Assembly (NCBI GenBank): GCA_001970955.1
Contig: MPUH01001164.1
Span: 1-22,484 of the forward strand
DNA: 22,484 nt
Direction: 5' to 3'
From: Stentor coeruleus
Lineage: Eukaryota; Ciliophora; Heterotrichea; Heterotrichida; Stentoridae
The translations under genes were made by a program, and so were the position numbers. Below the pieces are notes generated by a model that saw only the letters and a list, made by a program, of their open reading frames with translations, was not told where the DNA came from and did not search any database. Shown here piece by piece: positions 1-10,871 of the stretch. Position 1 is the first letter of the stretch; each line of letters opens with the position of its first letter.

Positions 1-157
1 TTGATTTTTTTACTTTTATATCAATACTTGGAGGCTTAACATCTACTTTTGCACCTGGAGGTTTAATATCAACATTATCACCTGGAGGTTTAACATCTAC
101 TTTTGCGCCTGGAGGTTTAACATCTAATTTAAATCCTCCTCCAATTTTCTTCTTTCC

Positions 158-188
<31 letters not shown>

Positions 189-3100
189 GAACTTGATTTC
201 TTTCCTTTTATACCAATATTTGGAGGCTTAACATCTACTTTTGCACCTGGAGGTTTAACGTCAACATGAGCACCTGGAGGTTTAACATCTACTTTTGCGC
301 CTGGAGGTTTAACATCTAATTTAACTCCTCCTCCAATTTTCTTCTTTCCTGATGAAGAAGAAGATGATGAAGAACTTGATTTCTTTCCTTTTATGCCCAT
401 GCTTGGAGGCTTGATATCTACTTTTGCACCTGGAGGTTTAATATCAACATGAGCACCTGGTGGTTTAACATCTACTTTTGCACCTGGAGGTTTAACATCT
501 AATTTAATTCCTCCTCCAATTTTCTTCTTTCCTGATGATGATGATGATGATGATGAAGAACTTGATTTCTTTCCTTTTATACCAATATTTGGAGGCTTAA
601 CATCTACTTTTGCACCTGGAGGTTTAACGTCAACATGAGCACCTGGAGGTTTAACATCTACTTTTGCGCCTGGAGGTTTAACATCTAATTTAACTCCTCC
701 TCCAATTTTCTTCTTTCCTGATGAAGAAGAAGATGATGAAGAACTTGATTTCTTTCCTTTTATGCCAATGCTTGGAGGCTTGACATCTACTTTTGCACCT
801 GGAGGTTTAACATCAACATGAGCACCTGGTGGTTTAACATCAACATGAGCGCTTGGAGGTTTAACATCTAATTTAACTCCTCCTCCAATTTTCTTCTTTC
901 CTGATGAGGATGATGATGAAGATGAAGAACTTGATTTCTTTCCTTTTATATCAATATTTGGAGGCTTGACATCTACTTTTGCACCTGGAGGTTTAATATC
1001 AGCATGAGCACCTGGAGGTTTAACATCTACTTTAACTCCTCCTCCAATTTTCTTCTTTCCTGATGATGATGATGATGAAGAACTTGATTTCTTTCCTTTT
1101 ATACCAATACTTGGAGGTTTGACATCTACTTTCGCACCTGGAGGTTTAATATCAACATGAACACCTGGAGGTTTAACATCTACTTTTGCGCCTGGAGGTT
1201 TAACATCTACTTTAACTCCTCCTCCAATTTTCTTCTTTCCTGATGAAGAAGAAGATGATGAAGAACTTGATTTCTTTCCTTTTATACCAATGCTAGGTGG
1301 TTTCACGTCTACTTTTGCACCTGGGGGTTTAATATCAACTTTAGGTGTTGGGGGTTTGATTTCAATTTTCTTCTTTTTGCTACTTGATGATGATGATGAA
1401 GAAGAAGATGATGAACTAGACTTTTTACCCTTAATATCTGGTACTTTAACATCAACTTTTGGTGCTGGAGGTTTGACTTCTACTTTTGGAGCTGGAGGTT
1501 TGATATCTAATTTGGGTGTAGGAGGTTTTATTTCAATCTTTTTCTTTTTACTGCTAGATGATGATGAAGAAGATGACGAACTAGATTTCTTTGCTTTTAT
1601 ATCTGGAACTTTAATATCAACTTTAGGAGTAGGAGGTTTAATTTCGACTTTAGGTGCTGGAGGCTTAATATCAACTTTTGGTGCTGGTGGTTTAATTTCA
1701 ATCTTCTTCTTTTTACTGCTAGATGAAGAAGATGAAGATGAACTTGATTTTTTCCCTTTAATATCTGGAACTTTTACATCAACTTTTGGTGCTGGAGGCT
1801 TAACATCAACTTTAGGCATTGGAGGCTTAATTTCAACTTTTTTCTTTTTGCTACTTGATGATGACGATGAAGATGAACTTGATTTCTTTACCTTGATATC
1901 AACTTTAGGTGTAGGAGGTTTAATATCAACTTTAGGTGTAGGAGGTTTAATATCAACTTTAGGTGTAGGAGGTTTAATATCAACTTTAGGTGCAGGAGGT
2001 TTAATCTCTATTTTCTTTTTTTTACTGCTTGATGATGAAGATGAAGAGCTTGATTTCTTGCCTTTTATATTAACTTTTGGAACTGAAGGAGGTTTAATAT
2101 CAACTTTGGGTGCTGGTGGCTTGATTTCTATTTTCTTTTTCTTACTACTAGATGATGATGATGATGAGCTTGATTTCTTACCTTTAATATCTAGAACTTT
2201 TGGAGCTGGAGGCTTAATATCAACTTTAGGTGTTGGAGGTTTAATTTCAATTTTCTTCTTTTTGCTACTACTAGATGATGATGAACTTGACTTCTTAGCT
2301 TTGATATCAACTTTTGGAGTAGGTGGTTTAACTTCTACTTTAGGTGCTGGAGGCTTTATATCAACTTTTGGTGTAGGAAGCTTAACTTCAATCTTTTTCT
2401 TTTTGCTGCTAGATGATGAAGAAGATGATGAACTTGATTTCTTTCCTTTAATATCCGGCACTTTTATATCAACTTTTGGAGCTGGAGGTTTGATATCTAC
2501 TTTGGGTGTAGGGGGCTTAATTTCAATCTTTTTCTTTTTGCTGCTAGATGATGAAGAAGAAGATGATGAACTAGATTTTTTCCCTTTAATATCTGGTATT
2601 TTTACATCAACTTTTGGTGCTGGAGGTTTGACCTCTACTTTTGGTGCTGGAGGCTTAATGTCTACTTTGGGTGCTGGAGGCTTAATTTCAATCTTTTTCT
2701 TTTTACTGCTGGATGATGAAGAAGACGATGAACTTGATTTCTTTCCTTTAATATCTGGTACTTTTACANGACGATGAACTTGATTTCTTTCCTTTAATAT
2801 CTGGTAGTTTTACATCAACTTTAGGTGCTGGAGGTTTTATATCTACTTTGGGTGTTGGAGGTTTTATTTCAATCTTTTTCTTTTTGCTGCTAGATGATGA
2901 TGAAGAAGAAGATGAACTAGACTTTTTACCCTTAATATCTGGCACTTTAACATCAACTTTTGGTGCTGGAGGTTTTACATCAACCTTAGGTGCTGGAGGT
3001 TTTATATCTACTTTGGGTGCTGGAGGTTTTATTTCAATTTTTTTCTTTTTACTGCTAGATGATGATGAAGAAGAAGAAGATGAACTAGACTTTTTACCCT

Positions 3101-6100
3101 TAATATTTGGCACTTTAACATCAACTTTTGGTACTGGAGGTTTAATGTCTACTTTTGGTGCTGGAGGTTTTATATCTACTTTGGGAGCTGGAGGCTTGAT
3201 TTCAATCTTTTTCTTTTTACTGCTAGATGATGAAGAAGACGATGAACTGGACTTTTTGCCTTTAATATCTGGCACTTTAACATCAACTTTTGGTGCTGGG
3301 GGTTTAATGTCTACTTTTGGTGCTGGAGGCTTGATATCTACTTTGGGTGCTGGAGGTTTGATTTCAATCTTTTTCTTTTTACTGCTAGATGATGATGAAG
3401 AAGATGATGAACTAGACTTTTTGCCCTTAATATCTGGCACTTTAACATCAACTTTTGGTGCTGGGGGTTTAACGTCTACTTTTGGTGCTGGAGGCTTGAT
3501 ATCTACTTTGGGTGCTGGAGGCTTGATTTCAATCTTTTTCTTTTTACTGCTAGATGATGACGAAGAAGAAGATGAACTAGACTTTTTGCCCTTAATATCT
3601 GGCACTTTAATATCAACTTTTGGTGCTGGGGGTTTAACGTCTACTTTTGGTGCTGGAGGCTTGATATCTAATTTGGGTGTAGGAGGTTTAATTTCAATCT
3701 TTTTCTTTTTACTACTCGATGATGATGAAGATGATGAACTTGATTTTTTCCCTTTAATATTTGGAACTTTTACATCAACTTTTGGTGCTGGAGGCTTGAC
3801 CTCTACTTTTGGTGCTGGAGGCTTAATATCTACTTTTGGTGCAGGAGGCTTAATTTCAATCTTTTTCTTTTTACTGCTAGATGAAGAAGAAGATGATGAA
3901 CTTGATTTCTTTCCTTTAATATTCGGCATTTTTACATCTACTTTTGGAGCAGGAGGTTTGATTTCTACTTTGGGTGTAGGGGGTTTGATTTCAATCTTTT
4001 TCTTTTTACTACTAGATGATGAAGAAGACGATGAACTTGATTTTTTCCCTTTAATGTCCGGCACTTTTACATCAACTTTAGGTGCTGGAGGTTTGACCTC
4101 TACTTTTGGTGCTGGAGGTTTAATGTCTACTTTGGGTGCTGGAGGCTTAATTTCAATCTTTTTCTTTTTACTACTAGATGAAGAAGAGGAAGAAGATGAA
4201 CTTGATTTTTTCCCTTTAATATCTGGTATTTTTACATCTACTTTTGGTGCTGGAGGCTTGACATCAACTTTAGGTGCTGGAGGTTTGATATCTACTTTGG
4301 GTGTAGGAGGTTTAATTTCTATCTTTTTCTTTTTACTACTCGATGATGATGAAGATGATGAACTTGATTTTTTCCCTTTAATGTCTGGCACTTTAACATC
4401 AACTTTAGGCGCTGGAGGTTTTATATCAACTTTAGGTACTGGAGGTTTAATTTCAATCTTCTTTTTTTTACTGCTAGATGATGATGAAGAAGATGATGAA
4501 CTTGATTTTTTCCCTTTAATGTTCGGTATTTTAACATCAACTTTTGGTGCTGGAGGTTTAACGTCTACTTTTGGTGCTGGAGGTTTAACGTCTACTTTTG
4601 GTGCTGGAGGTTTTATATCTACTTTGGGTGTAGGAGGTTTTATTTCAATCTTTTTCTTTTTACTACTAGATGATGATGATGATGATGAAGATGAACTAGA
4701 TTTTTTACCCTTAATATCTGGAACTTTAACATCTACTTTAGGTGCTGGAAGCTTAATGTCAGCTTTTGGAACTGTTGGTTTGATTTCAACTTTACCTTTC
4801 TTTTTGCTTGATGAAGACGATGAAGAAGATGATGATTTTTTTCCCTTGATTATTGGAACCTTAACATCAACTTTGGGTGCTGGAGGTTTGATTTCAACTT
4901 TTGGAGTTGGTGGTTTGATTTCAATTTTCTTCTTTTTGCTGCTTGAAGAAGATGAAGATGAGCTTGATTTTTTACCTTTGATAACTGGAACTTTAACATC
5001 TACTTTTGGAGCTGGAGGTTTCACATCAACTTTTGGAGTTGGAGGTTTGATTTCAATTTTCTTCTTTTTGCTGCTTGAAGAAGATGAAGAAGATGAGCTT
5101 GATTTTTTACCTTTGATTACTGGTGGTTTAACATCAACTTTAGGTGCTGGAGGTTTGACATCAACTTTTGGAGCTGGAGGCTTCACATCAACTTTTGGAG
5201 TTGGAGGTTTGATTTCAATTTTCTTCTTTTTGCTGCTTGAAGAAGATGAAGAAGATGAGCTTGATTTTTTACCTTTGATAACTGGAACCTTAACATCTAC
5301 TTTTGGAGCTGGAGGTTTCACATCAACTTTTNCTTTTTCTTTTTGCTACTTGAAGAAGATGAAGAAGATGAACTTGATTTTTTACCTTTGATAACTGGAG
5401 CCTTAACTTCTACTTTTGGAGTTGGAGGTTTTACGTCAACTTTTGGTTTAACATCAATTTTTGGAGTTGGAGGCTTGATTTCAATTTTCTTCTTTTTACT
5501 GCTTGAAGAAGATGAAGATGAGCTTGACTTCTTGCCTTTAACTGCTGGTGGTTTTATATCAACTTTAGGTACTGGAGGTTTGATTTCAACTTTTGGCGCT
5601 GGAGGCTTGATCTCAATTTTTTTCTTTTTGCTACTTGAAGAAGATGAAGATGAACTTGATTTCTTACCTTTAATAACTGGAACTTTTATATCAACTTTAG
5701 GTGCAGGAGGTTTGATTTCAACTTTTGCAGCTGGTGGTTTAATCTCAATTTTCTTCTTTTTGCTACTAGAAGAAGATGAGGATGAGCTAGACTTCTTACC
5801 TTTAATAACAGGAGCTTTAATATCAACTTTAGGTGCAGGAGGTTTGATTTCAACTTTTGCAGCTGGGGGTTTAATCTCAATTTTCTTCTTTTTACTGCTT
5901 GAAGATGATGAAGAACTTGATTTTTTGCCTTTAATAGATGGTGGTTTTATATCAACTTTAGGTGCAGGAGGTTTGATTTCAACTTTTGGGATTGGGGGCT
6001 TGATTTCTATACTCTTCTTTTTACTACTTGATGATGAGGAAGATGAGCTAGACTTTTTACCTTTTATGCTTGGAACTTTAATATCAACTTTTGGCACTGG

Positions 6101-9100
6101 CGGTTTAATATCAACTTTTGGTGCAGGTGGCTTGATTTCGATTTTCTTTTTCTTACTGCTTGATGAAGATGAAGAAGAACTAGATTTTTTACCTTTAATA
6201 GCTGGGACTTTAACTTCGACTTTTGGAGCAGGAGGTTTCATATCAACCTTAGGAACTGGAGGCTTAATTTCGATTTTACCTTTCTTTTTACTTGATGAAG
6301 AAGATGATGATTTTTTCGGTTTAATAGCTGGAACTTTTACATCAACTTTTGGAGCTGGAGGTATAATTTCAAATCTACCCTTTTTTTTGCTGCTTGAAGA
6401 TGATGACGATGATGAGCTAGACTTCTTTTTACCTTTAATTACTGGAACTTTTACATCTACTTTTGGAGCAGGAGGTTTAATATCAACTTTAGGAACTGGA
6501 GCCTTAATTTCAACCTTTTTCTTTTTGCTGCTTGAAGATGATGATGATGAGCTGGACTTCTTTTTACCTCCAATTACTGGAACTTTTACATCAACTTTTG
6601 GAGCAGGAGGTTTAATATCAACTTTTGGAACTGGAGCCTTAATTTCAACCTTAGGAACTGGGGCCTTGATTTCAATCTTTTTCTTTTTGCTGCTTGAAGA
6701 TGATGATGATGAGCTGGACTTCTTTTTACCTCCAATTACTGGAACTTTTACATCAACTTTTGGAGCAGGAGGTTTAATTTCAACTTTAGGAACTGGGGCC
6801 TTGATTTCAATCTTTTTCTTTTTGCTGCTTGAAGATGATGATGAGCTAGACTTCTTTTTACCTCCAATTACTGGAACTTTTACATCTACTTTTGGAGCAG
6901 GAGGTTTAATTTCAACTTTAGGAACTGGAGCCTTGATTTCAATCTTTTTCTTTTTACTGCTTGAAGAAGATGATGATGAGCTGGACTTCTTTTTACCTTT
7001 AATTACTGGAACTTTTACATCAACTTTTGGAGCAGGAGGTTTAATTTCAACTTTAGGAACTGGAGCCTTAATTTCAATCTTTTTCTTCTTGCTGCTTGAA
7101 GATGAAGAAGAACTTGACTTCTTTCCTTTAATAACAGGAGCTTTAATCTCAACTTTTGGAGTTTTAATTTCAATCTTTTTCTTCTTGCTGCTTGAAGATG
7201 AAGAGCTTGACTTTTTACTTGGAATTTTAACTTCAGCTTTTACTCCTATACTCGGTCCCTCGATTTTCCCTTGAATTTTTGCTTTTTTCTTTTTGCCACT
7301 GCTCGAAGAACTACTTTTTTTCCTCCCTATAAAAGGTTTTTTAATCTCAACATTTGTTTCTGGAGATTTAATATTAATAGCCAATTTTTTTTTCTTTGAA
7401 CTGCTGCTACTACTACTACTACTCTTTTTTTTTCCAACAATTATCTTTGGTGCAACAGGCTTAACAGCAATAACTTTACCTTTTTTCTTGCTAGATGAGC
7501 TCGAAGACTTTTTTTTCAAACCAATTTTACCTTTTGGAATACCTATGTTTACATCCCCACTAATTTTCGCTTTACGTTTTTTAGAAGAACTACTTGAGCT
7601 GGACTTTTTCTTCTTAACATCAGCCGATAAATGTGCCGAAGGGATTTTTGCTTTAGCATCAAAAGCTAGCTTAGCTTTCTTTTTCTTTGATGACGAACTG
7701 CTTGAGCTAGATTTTTTCTTCTTAACATCAGCCGATAAATGTGCTGAAGGGATTTTTGCTTTAGCATCAAAAGCTAGTTTAGCTTTCTTTTTCTTTGATG
7801 ACGAACTACTAGAACTAGACTTTTTCTTCCCAGAAATTTTAGGTATTTCAACTTTCGCATTAACTTTAAGTTTCTTTTTGCCTGAACTGCTTGAGCTACT
7901 TGAGCCTTTTTTCTTTTTTCCCTTAACTTCTAAGTTTATTTGAGGTCCTTTTATCTCTCCACCAATTTTTCCTGCAGCTTTTCCTTTCTTTTTCTTAGAT
8001 GATGATGAGCTTGAAGAGCTTTTCTTATTTTTATGCTTTTTCTTTTTACTAGAACTTGAGCTAGAGTCTTTACCTTTTTTCTTATGTCCTGCTTTTGCAT
8101 CATGTTCGGAGTGATGTTTTTTATTATGAACCTTTTCGTTAAGCTCAGAACTTGTTTTGCTTCCATGATGTCCATGTTTATGCATTATGCTAAAAATATA
8201 CCAGCTTTTAACATCTTTTCTTCTTACGGCTACATGTGGAAAGCTAATAAAAACTGCATGTTCAGAAGTAGTTAAAGTTGGGTAATGCTCTTGAAGCTCA
8301 AAATTCATTGAGTCAATCTGTATAAATTTTGGTCCTGTATCTTCAATATTAAACTGCCAAACTAATTTGTTATATTCCCCAGTTGCTGGGTGTTTTCCTC
8401 CAGCTAGTATTGCATGTCGACTACCAGAGGCTATTCTCGGGTTGATAATTTTGAAGAGCATTTTAACGTTTTCCATTCTAAGCTCATGGTTACCAGAACC
8501 CAAGTCTAATGAATACACATATTGACTAGATTTCAAGTCTCCTCTACTAGACTTTCGTTGGCCTCCAACAAAATAAATCCGGTCACCCATAATGCATGTT
8601 CCAGTGTTCAGCAAGTTTTTAAGCTTTAATTCTCTCTTTGATTGAATGCTGGATAAACTAGGGTTTAAGTTTTCCCTAACTTCTTCTTGAAAAATATAAC
8701 GTTCTTGCACTATTTCCCAGCTATCGTTTGTTAGTGAGTATCGCATTACTGGAGCTGATTCAATGCCTGAACTTCCTTTACACAGCCCACCTACATAATA
8801 AACCCACGAACTATACTCATAAAGATTACCACCTAAACTTTCAACTGGTAAAGATGACACAATGCTAATTTCTTTGGTTTTTGGGTCAACAATGAAAGCT
8901 TCTTGTAAGAACTGACCATTACGACTACCTCCAGCTATTAAGAATGTTTTATTTTTCAGCCAACACACTGAGCTGTCTTTTACGAAGTCGATTTTAGAAT
9001 TAAATTCAATTTTTCTCACACCTTTAGAACTTATGGATAGAAGACGAGACTCTTGCCGGTGTAAATATAAAAACTCAGGAATTGCTTCTTTGTTATCTGA

Positions 9101-9142
9101 TACTGCTTGCTTACCATCGTCCTTTCCATGGCATCCACCCAT
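1..9142 (-). CDS. Giant Kelch-domain protein with about 60 poly-Ser/Lys and PEVK-like repeat modules (partial, 3' end off the left edge)
   Basis: The reading frame starts at the ATG at 9142 and stays open to the left edge once the single Ns at 2769 and 5332 are allowed for; at least about 3,000 codons. Residues 1-6 are MGGCHG, a myristoylation plus palmitoylation pattern. Residues about 20-320 are Kelch-like, with strand-GG motifs at IAGG (69-72), YVGG (116-119), FVGG (192-194) and LAGG (246-249). A His-rich linker (321-347) leads to the array from residue 359: 6-13 Ser, then KKKK, then spacers of IEIKPP and PPAPKVDVK units, then IKGKK. No secretion signal or membrane segment is seen, so it probably lies on the cytosolic face of a membrane. 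Function is unknown. The composition suggests an elastic or phosphorylation-switchable cortical or cytoskeletal protein; a silaffin-like or Nopp140-like phosphoprotein is the alternative. The frame and the Kelch domain are clear; the role is inference. Confidence 0.85.
160..900 (-). repeat. 369-bp higher-order tandem repeat inside the array
   Basis: The stretch from about 191 to 397 is repeated with no difference I can find at 560 to 766, an offset of 369 bp (123 codons), each copy spanning two poly-Ser modules. Silent third positions also match, which points to recent duplication or gene conversion rather than old divergence under selection. Confidence 0.75.
2769..2769. other. Single-N assembly join with duplicated 45-bp flank
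   Basis: Bases 2724-2768 recur at 2770-2814 with one mismatch, separated by one N. The 46-base excess shifts the minus frame and splits the giant gene. Unmerged contig ends are the simplest reading, although in repeat DNA the true distance across the join is uncertain. Confidence 0.8.
5332..5332. other. Single-N assembly join inside the repeat array
   Basis: The repeat pattern is cut mid-module: bases expected between the CATCAACTTTT and CTTTTTCTTTTTGC elements (about 30 bp by comparison with neighbouring modules) are missing, and the minus frame changes here. Unlike the other three Ns there is no long flanking duplication, so sequence may be lost. The number of modules missing cannot be told from this window. 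Confidence 0.7.
7593..7808 (-). repeat. 108-bp tandem duplication (36 residues) in the first repeat zone
   Basis: Two head-to-tail copies, 7593-7700 and 7701-7808, differ at only a handful of bases. They encode the AKLAFDAKAKIPSAHLSADV spacer plus a Ser/Lys block twice. A third partial copy begins at 7809. Confidence 0.85.
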
Positions 9143-9530
9143 TTAATTATATCCATATTAAATATATGCCACTATTTAGAGTTAGATAAGACTAGCTAGA
9201 CTTAACCAACGTGAAAGAACTTCTTATATTAAAGATATTTATTTTTTCCAATAAAATTACCCTAATTTGTTTGGGATATAGGGTGCGTTATAGGGTTAAT
9301 ATGTTTAACCTTTTTTCTAGTGACTAAAGTATGGTTCTTTATACAATACGGTACATAATTAAATGATTTTATACTGCTTGTAGCATTTCTCCCCTTAAGG
9401 CTGAGTCAAATGCTGATTTTATGTGATAGCATGGCAGAAAAGATAATTTAACTTGAAATTTTATGATATAGGCTGCTGTGATATTATAATCAAACTTTGT
9501 TTACGTGAATTTTATTGAGGTTATGAAGGC

Positions 9531-9635
9531 TTAGTTGTCTTTAACTTTTTCTAGCTTCCCTTGAATTAACTTTTTTACTATGTTGGTGTCCACATTATAT
9601 TTAAATTTTTCCATAGCTCCCTCCCATAAATCAAT
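9531..9635 (-). pseudogene. Possible decayed Tc1/mariner-like transposase C-terminal tail
   Basis: An open stretch of 34 codons plus stop begins right after an in-frame stop and has no ATG near its start. It begins IDLWEG and continues as a Lys-rich helix. In the overlapping frame just upstream, the peptide ILYLN ends at the point where IDLW begins, so together they recall the LNPIE-x-LW motif near the C-terminus of Tc1/mariner and IS630 transposases, with a small deletion. The match is short. It could also be chance in AT-rich DNA. Confidence 0.25.
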
Positions 9636-9801
9636 TTAGGTATAAAATTCTTATAGTATGAGTTTTAGTGAGAGTAATAATGCTTTCTTTATTAAATGAT
9701 ACCAGATTATTATAATGTTTAAAAAAATATTAGAAATATTAAAATCACTACTTTCTTAGGAATAAAAAACTCTATAGGATTAGGTGAGTTTTTTAAAAAA
9801 A

Positions 9802-9939
9802 AATGAGTTTGGACTTGAGGCTAGGCATAATGAAACAAAGAGCTTCATCAAAGATTTTGCATTGAAAAATGGAAAGAAATACTTTCAAAATAAAACTGAG
9901 TTTCAATCAAATTGGGCTAAATATATGGGTTATTTCTAA
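9802..9939 (+). pseudogene. Orphan 45-codon coding-like fragment
   Basis: This frame is open from 9802 to a TAA at 9937-9939, with an in-frame stop shortly upstream (9781) and no ATG near its start. The peptide has balanced composition, unlike the surrounding AT-rich noise, with a basic stretch (KNGKKYFQNK) and aromatic residues near its end. It may be a remnant of a mobile element or an exon of a gene I could not assemble. I do not recognise the family. Confidence 0.25.
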
Positions 9940-10871
9940 TAAAACTAATTAAGCATAGAGATTTTTAAGTCTTTATGCTTGAATAAGCATTAGCCAGATA
10001 TGTTTAAGAAAATATTTATTCAATACTTAATATGCTTAAGAATTCCAATTATATCAATTATCATAGTTGATTTAATATTTGATTAAAATAAGTTTAATAA
10101 ACAAAATTTGATAATGGTAGCTCAGGCTAATATACAGACAAATAAATTCTCTTAAAAACATGCATTTATTATATAGTTTATATTCTCATTTGTATTAGGG
10201 AAGTGGAAACTAAATTATGCTGGAAATATAATTAATTATTTTAATTTGATACTTATCATCTAAAAGAAGAAGAATCTTGGCTCATAAAAAATTTCTTTGT
10301 ATTTTTAATTGTTATGCGCATAATGTTTCTAAAAATTTATTATTATAAAGTTTATTCACTATTTAATATGATTATTTGAGAAAAATTCAGTTTCTATCAT
10401 AGATTGCTTTCTTAGGCTTCATTTAATCTTTTAAAGCTGCCATAATAAATGTAAAATTGTTTTTTCATTTGATTTTCAATAATTTTTATTAACTTTGTAG
10501 GCAGACTTGAATATATTTTCAGTTAATCCAGCATCAAATAAAGTTTTCATGGGTTATATGCTAATTATAATATATTTCCCCATTTATCCTCACGATCATT
10601 CAATCATACTAAGAAAACCAAAAACCTTTTGTTACTTAGTTTAAGTATAAGCTACTTATTCTTAATAAATTATCAAAAAAAACAAAAGCTTTAAGCCATA
10701 AGTAACTATACAATAAATATATTTTTATATTTAACCATATTCCTAATATGCATAATAAAGATAAAGGTATTCCATAGAAATCGTTAAGCGAACTCAAGTA
10801 TTTTATTATTCATTCATAGTAGCAAGGGATAATCCACTCTATATCTTTATCATTCTAATTCTATTATTATT

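Larger units (their letters stand above)
1..8068 (-). repeat. Coding repeat array: poly-Ser/oligo-Lys blocks with PPAPKVDVK-type spacers
   Basis: Each module is about 35-65 residues: a Ser run, KKKK, one to four copies of a 9-residue (27-bp) unit like KPPAPKVDI, and a closing VPDIKGKK-type linker. There are three zones. From 8068 to about 7200, spacers are diverse and Gly/Ala rich. From about 7200 to 1290, spacers are of the PAPKVDV/IEIKPP type. From 1290 to 1, spacers read PPGAKVDV, the Ser run ends in SGKKK, and IGGGVKLDV is inserted. I count roughly 25 Ser runs before the N at 5332, about 17 between the two Ns and about 17 in the last part. The antisense strand is also largely open, but only the minus frame continues into the unique Kelch domain. 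Confidence 0.9.
9143..10871. other. Gene-poor spacer, 1.7 kb, between two divergent genes
   Basis: This is the largest non-coding stretch in the window, strongly AT-rich with many stops in all frames. It must hold the promoters of the giant Kelch gene (left) and the C2-PX gene (right). Apart from two short coding-like remnants described separately I see no gene, tRNA or ordered repeat. Confidence 0.6.

Noticed and set aside
1-1290. CRISPR-like array, because of regular repeats and spacers
   Set aside because: The repeats are in frame, encode the protein modules, vary in length and continue the giant gene.
1290-7274. Long open frames on the plus strand encoding Gly/Phe/Leu and Asp/Glu repeats (three frames of about 500-850 codons)
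   Set aside because: They are antisense shadows of the Ser/Lys array: the repeat composition avoids stops in one antisense frame. Only the minus frame joins unique Kelch sequence, and the plus frames end in or just before it.
7951-8275. Short frames on both strands near the Kelch-array junction
   Set aside because: They overlap the giant gene in other frames and show no independent features.
9143-10871. tRNA or other structured RNA gene in the large spacer
   Set aside because: I looked by eye for a T-loop sequence and cloverleaf pairing and found nothing convincing; a covariance-model scan would be decisive.
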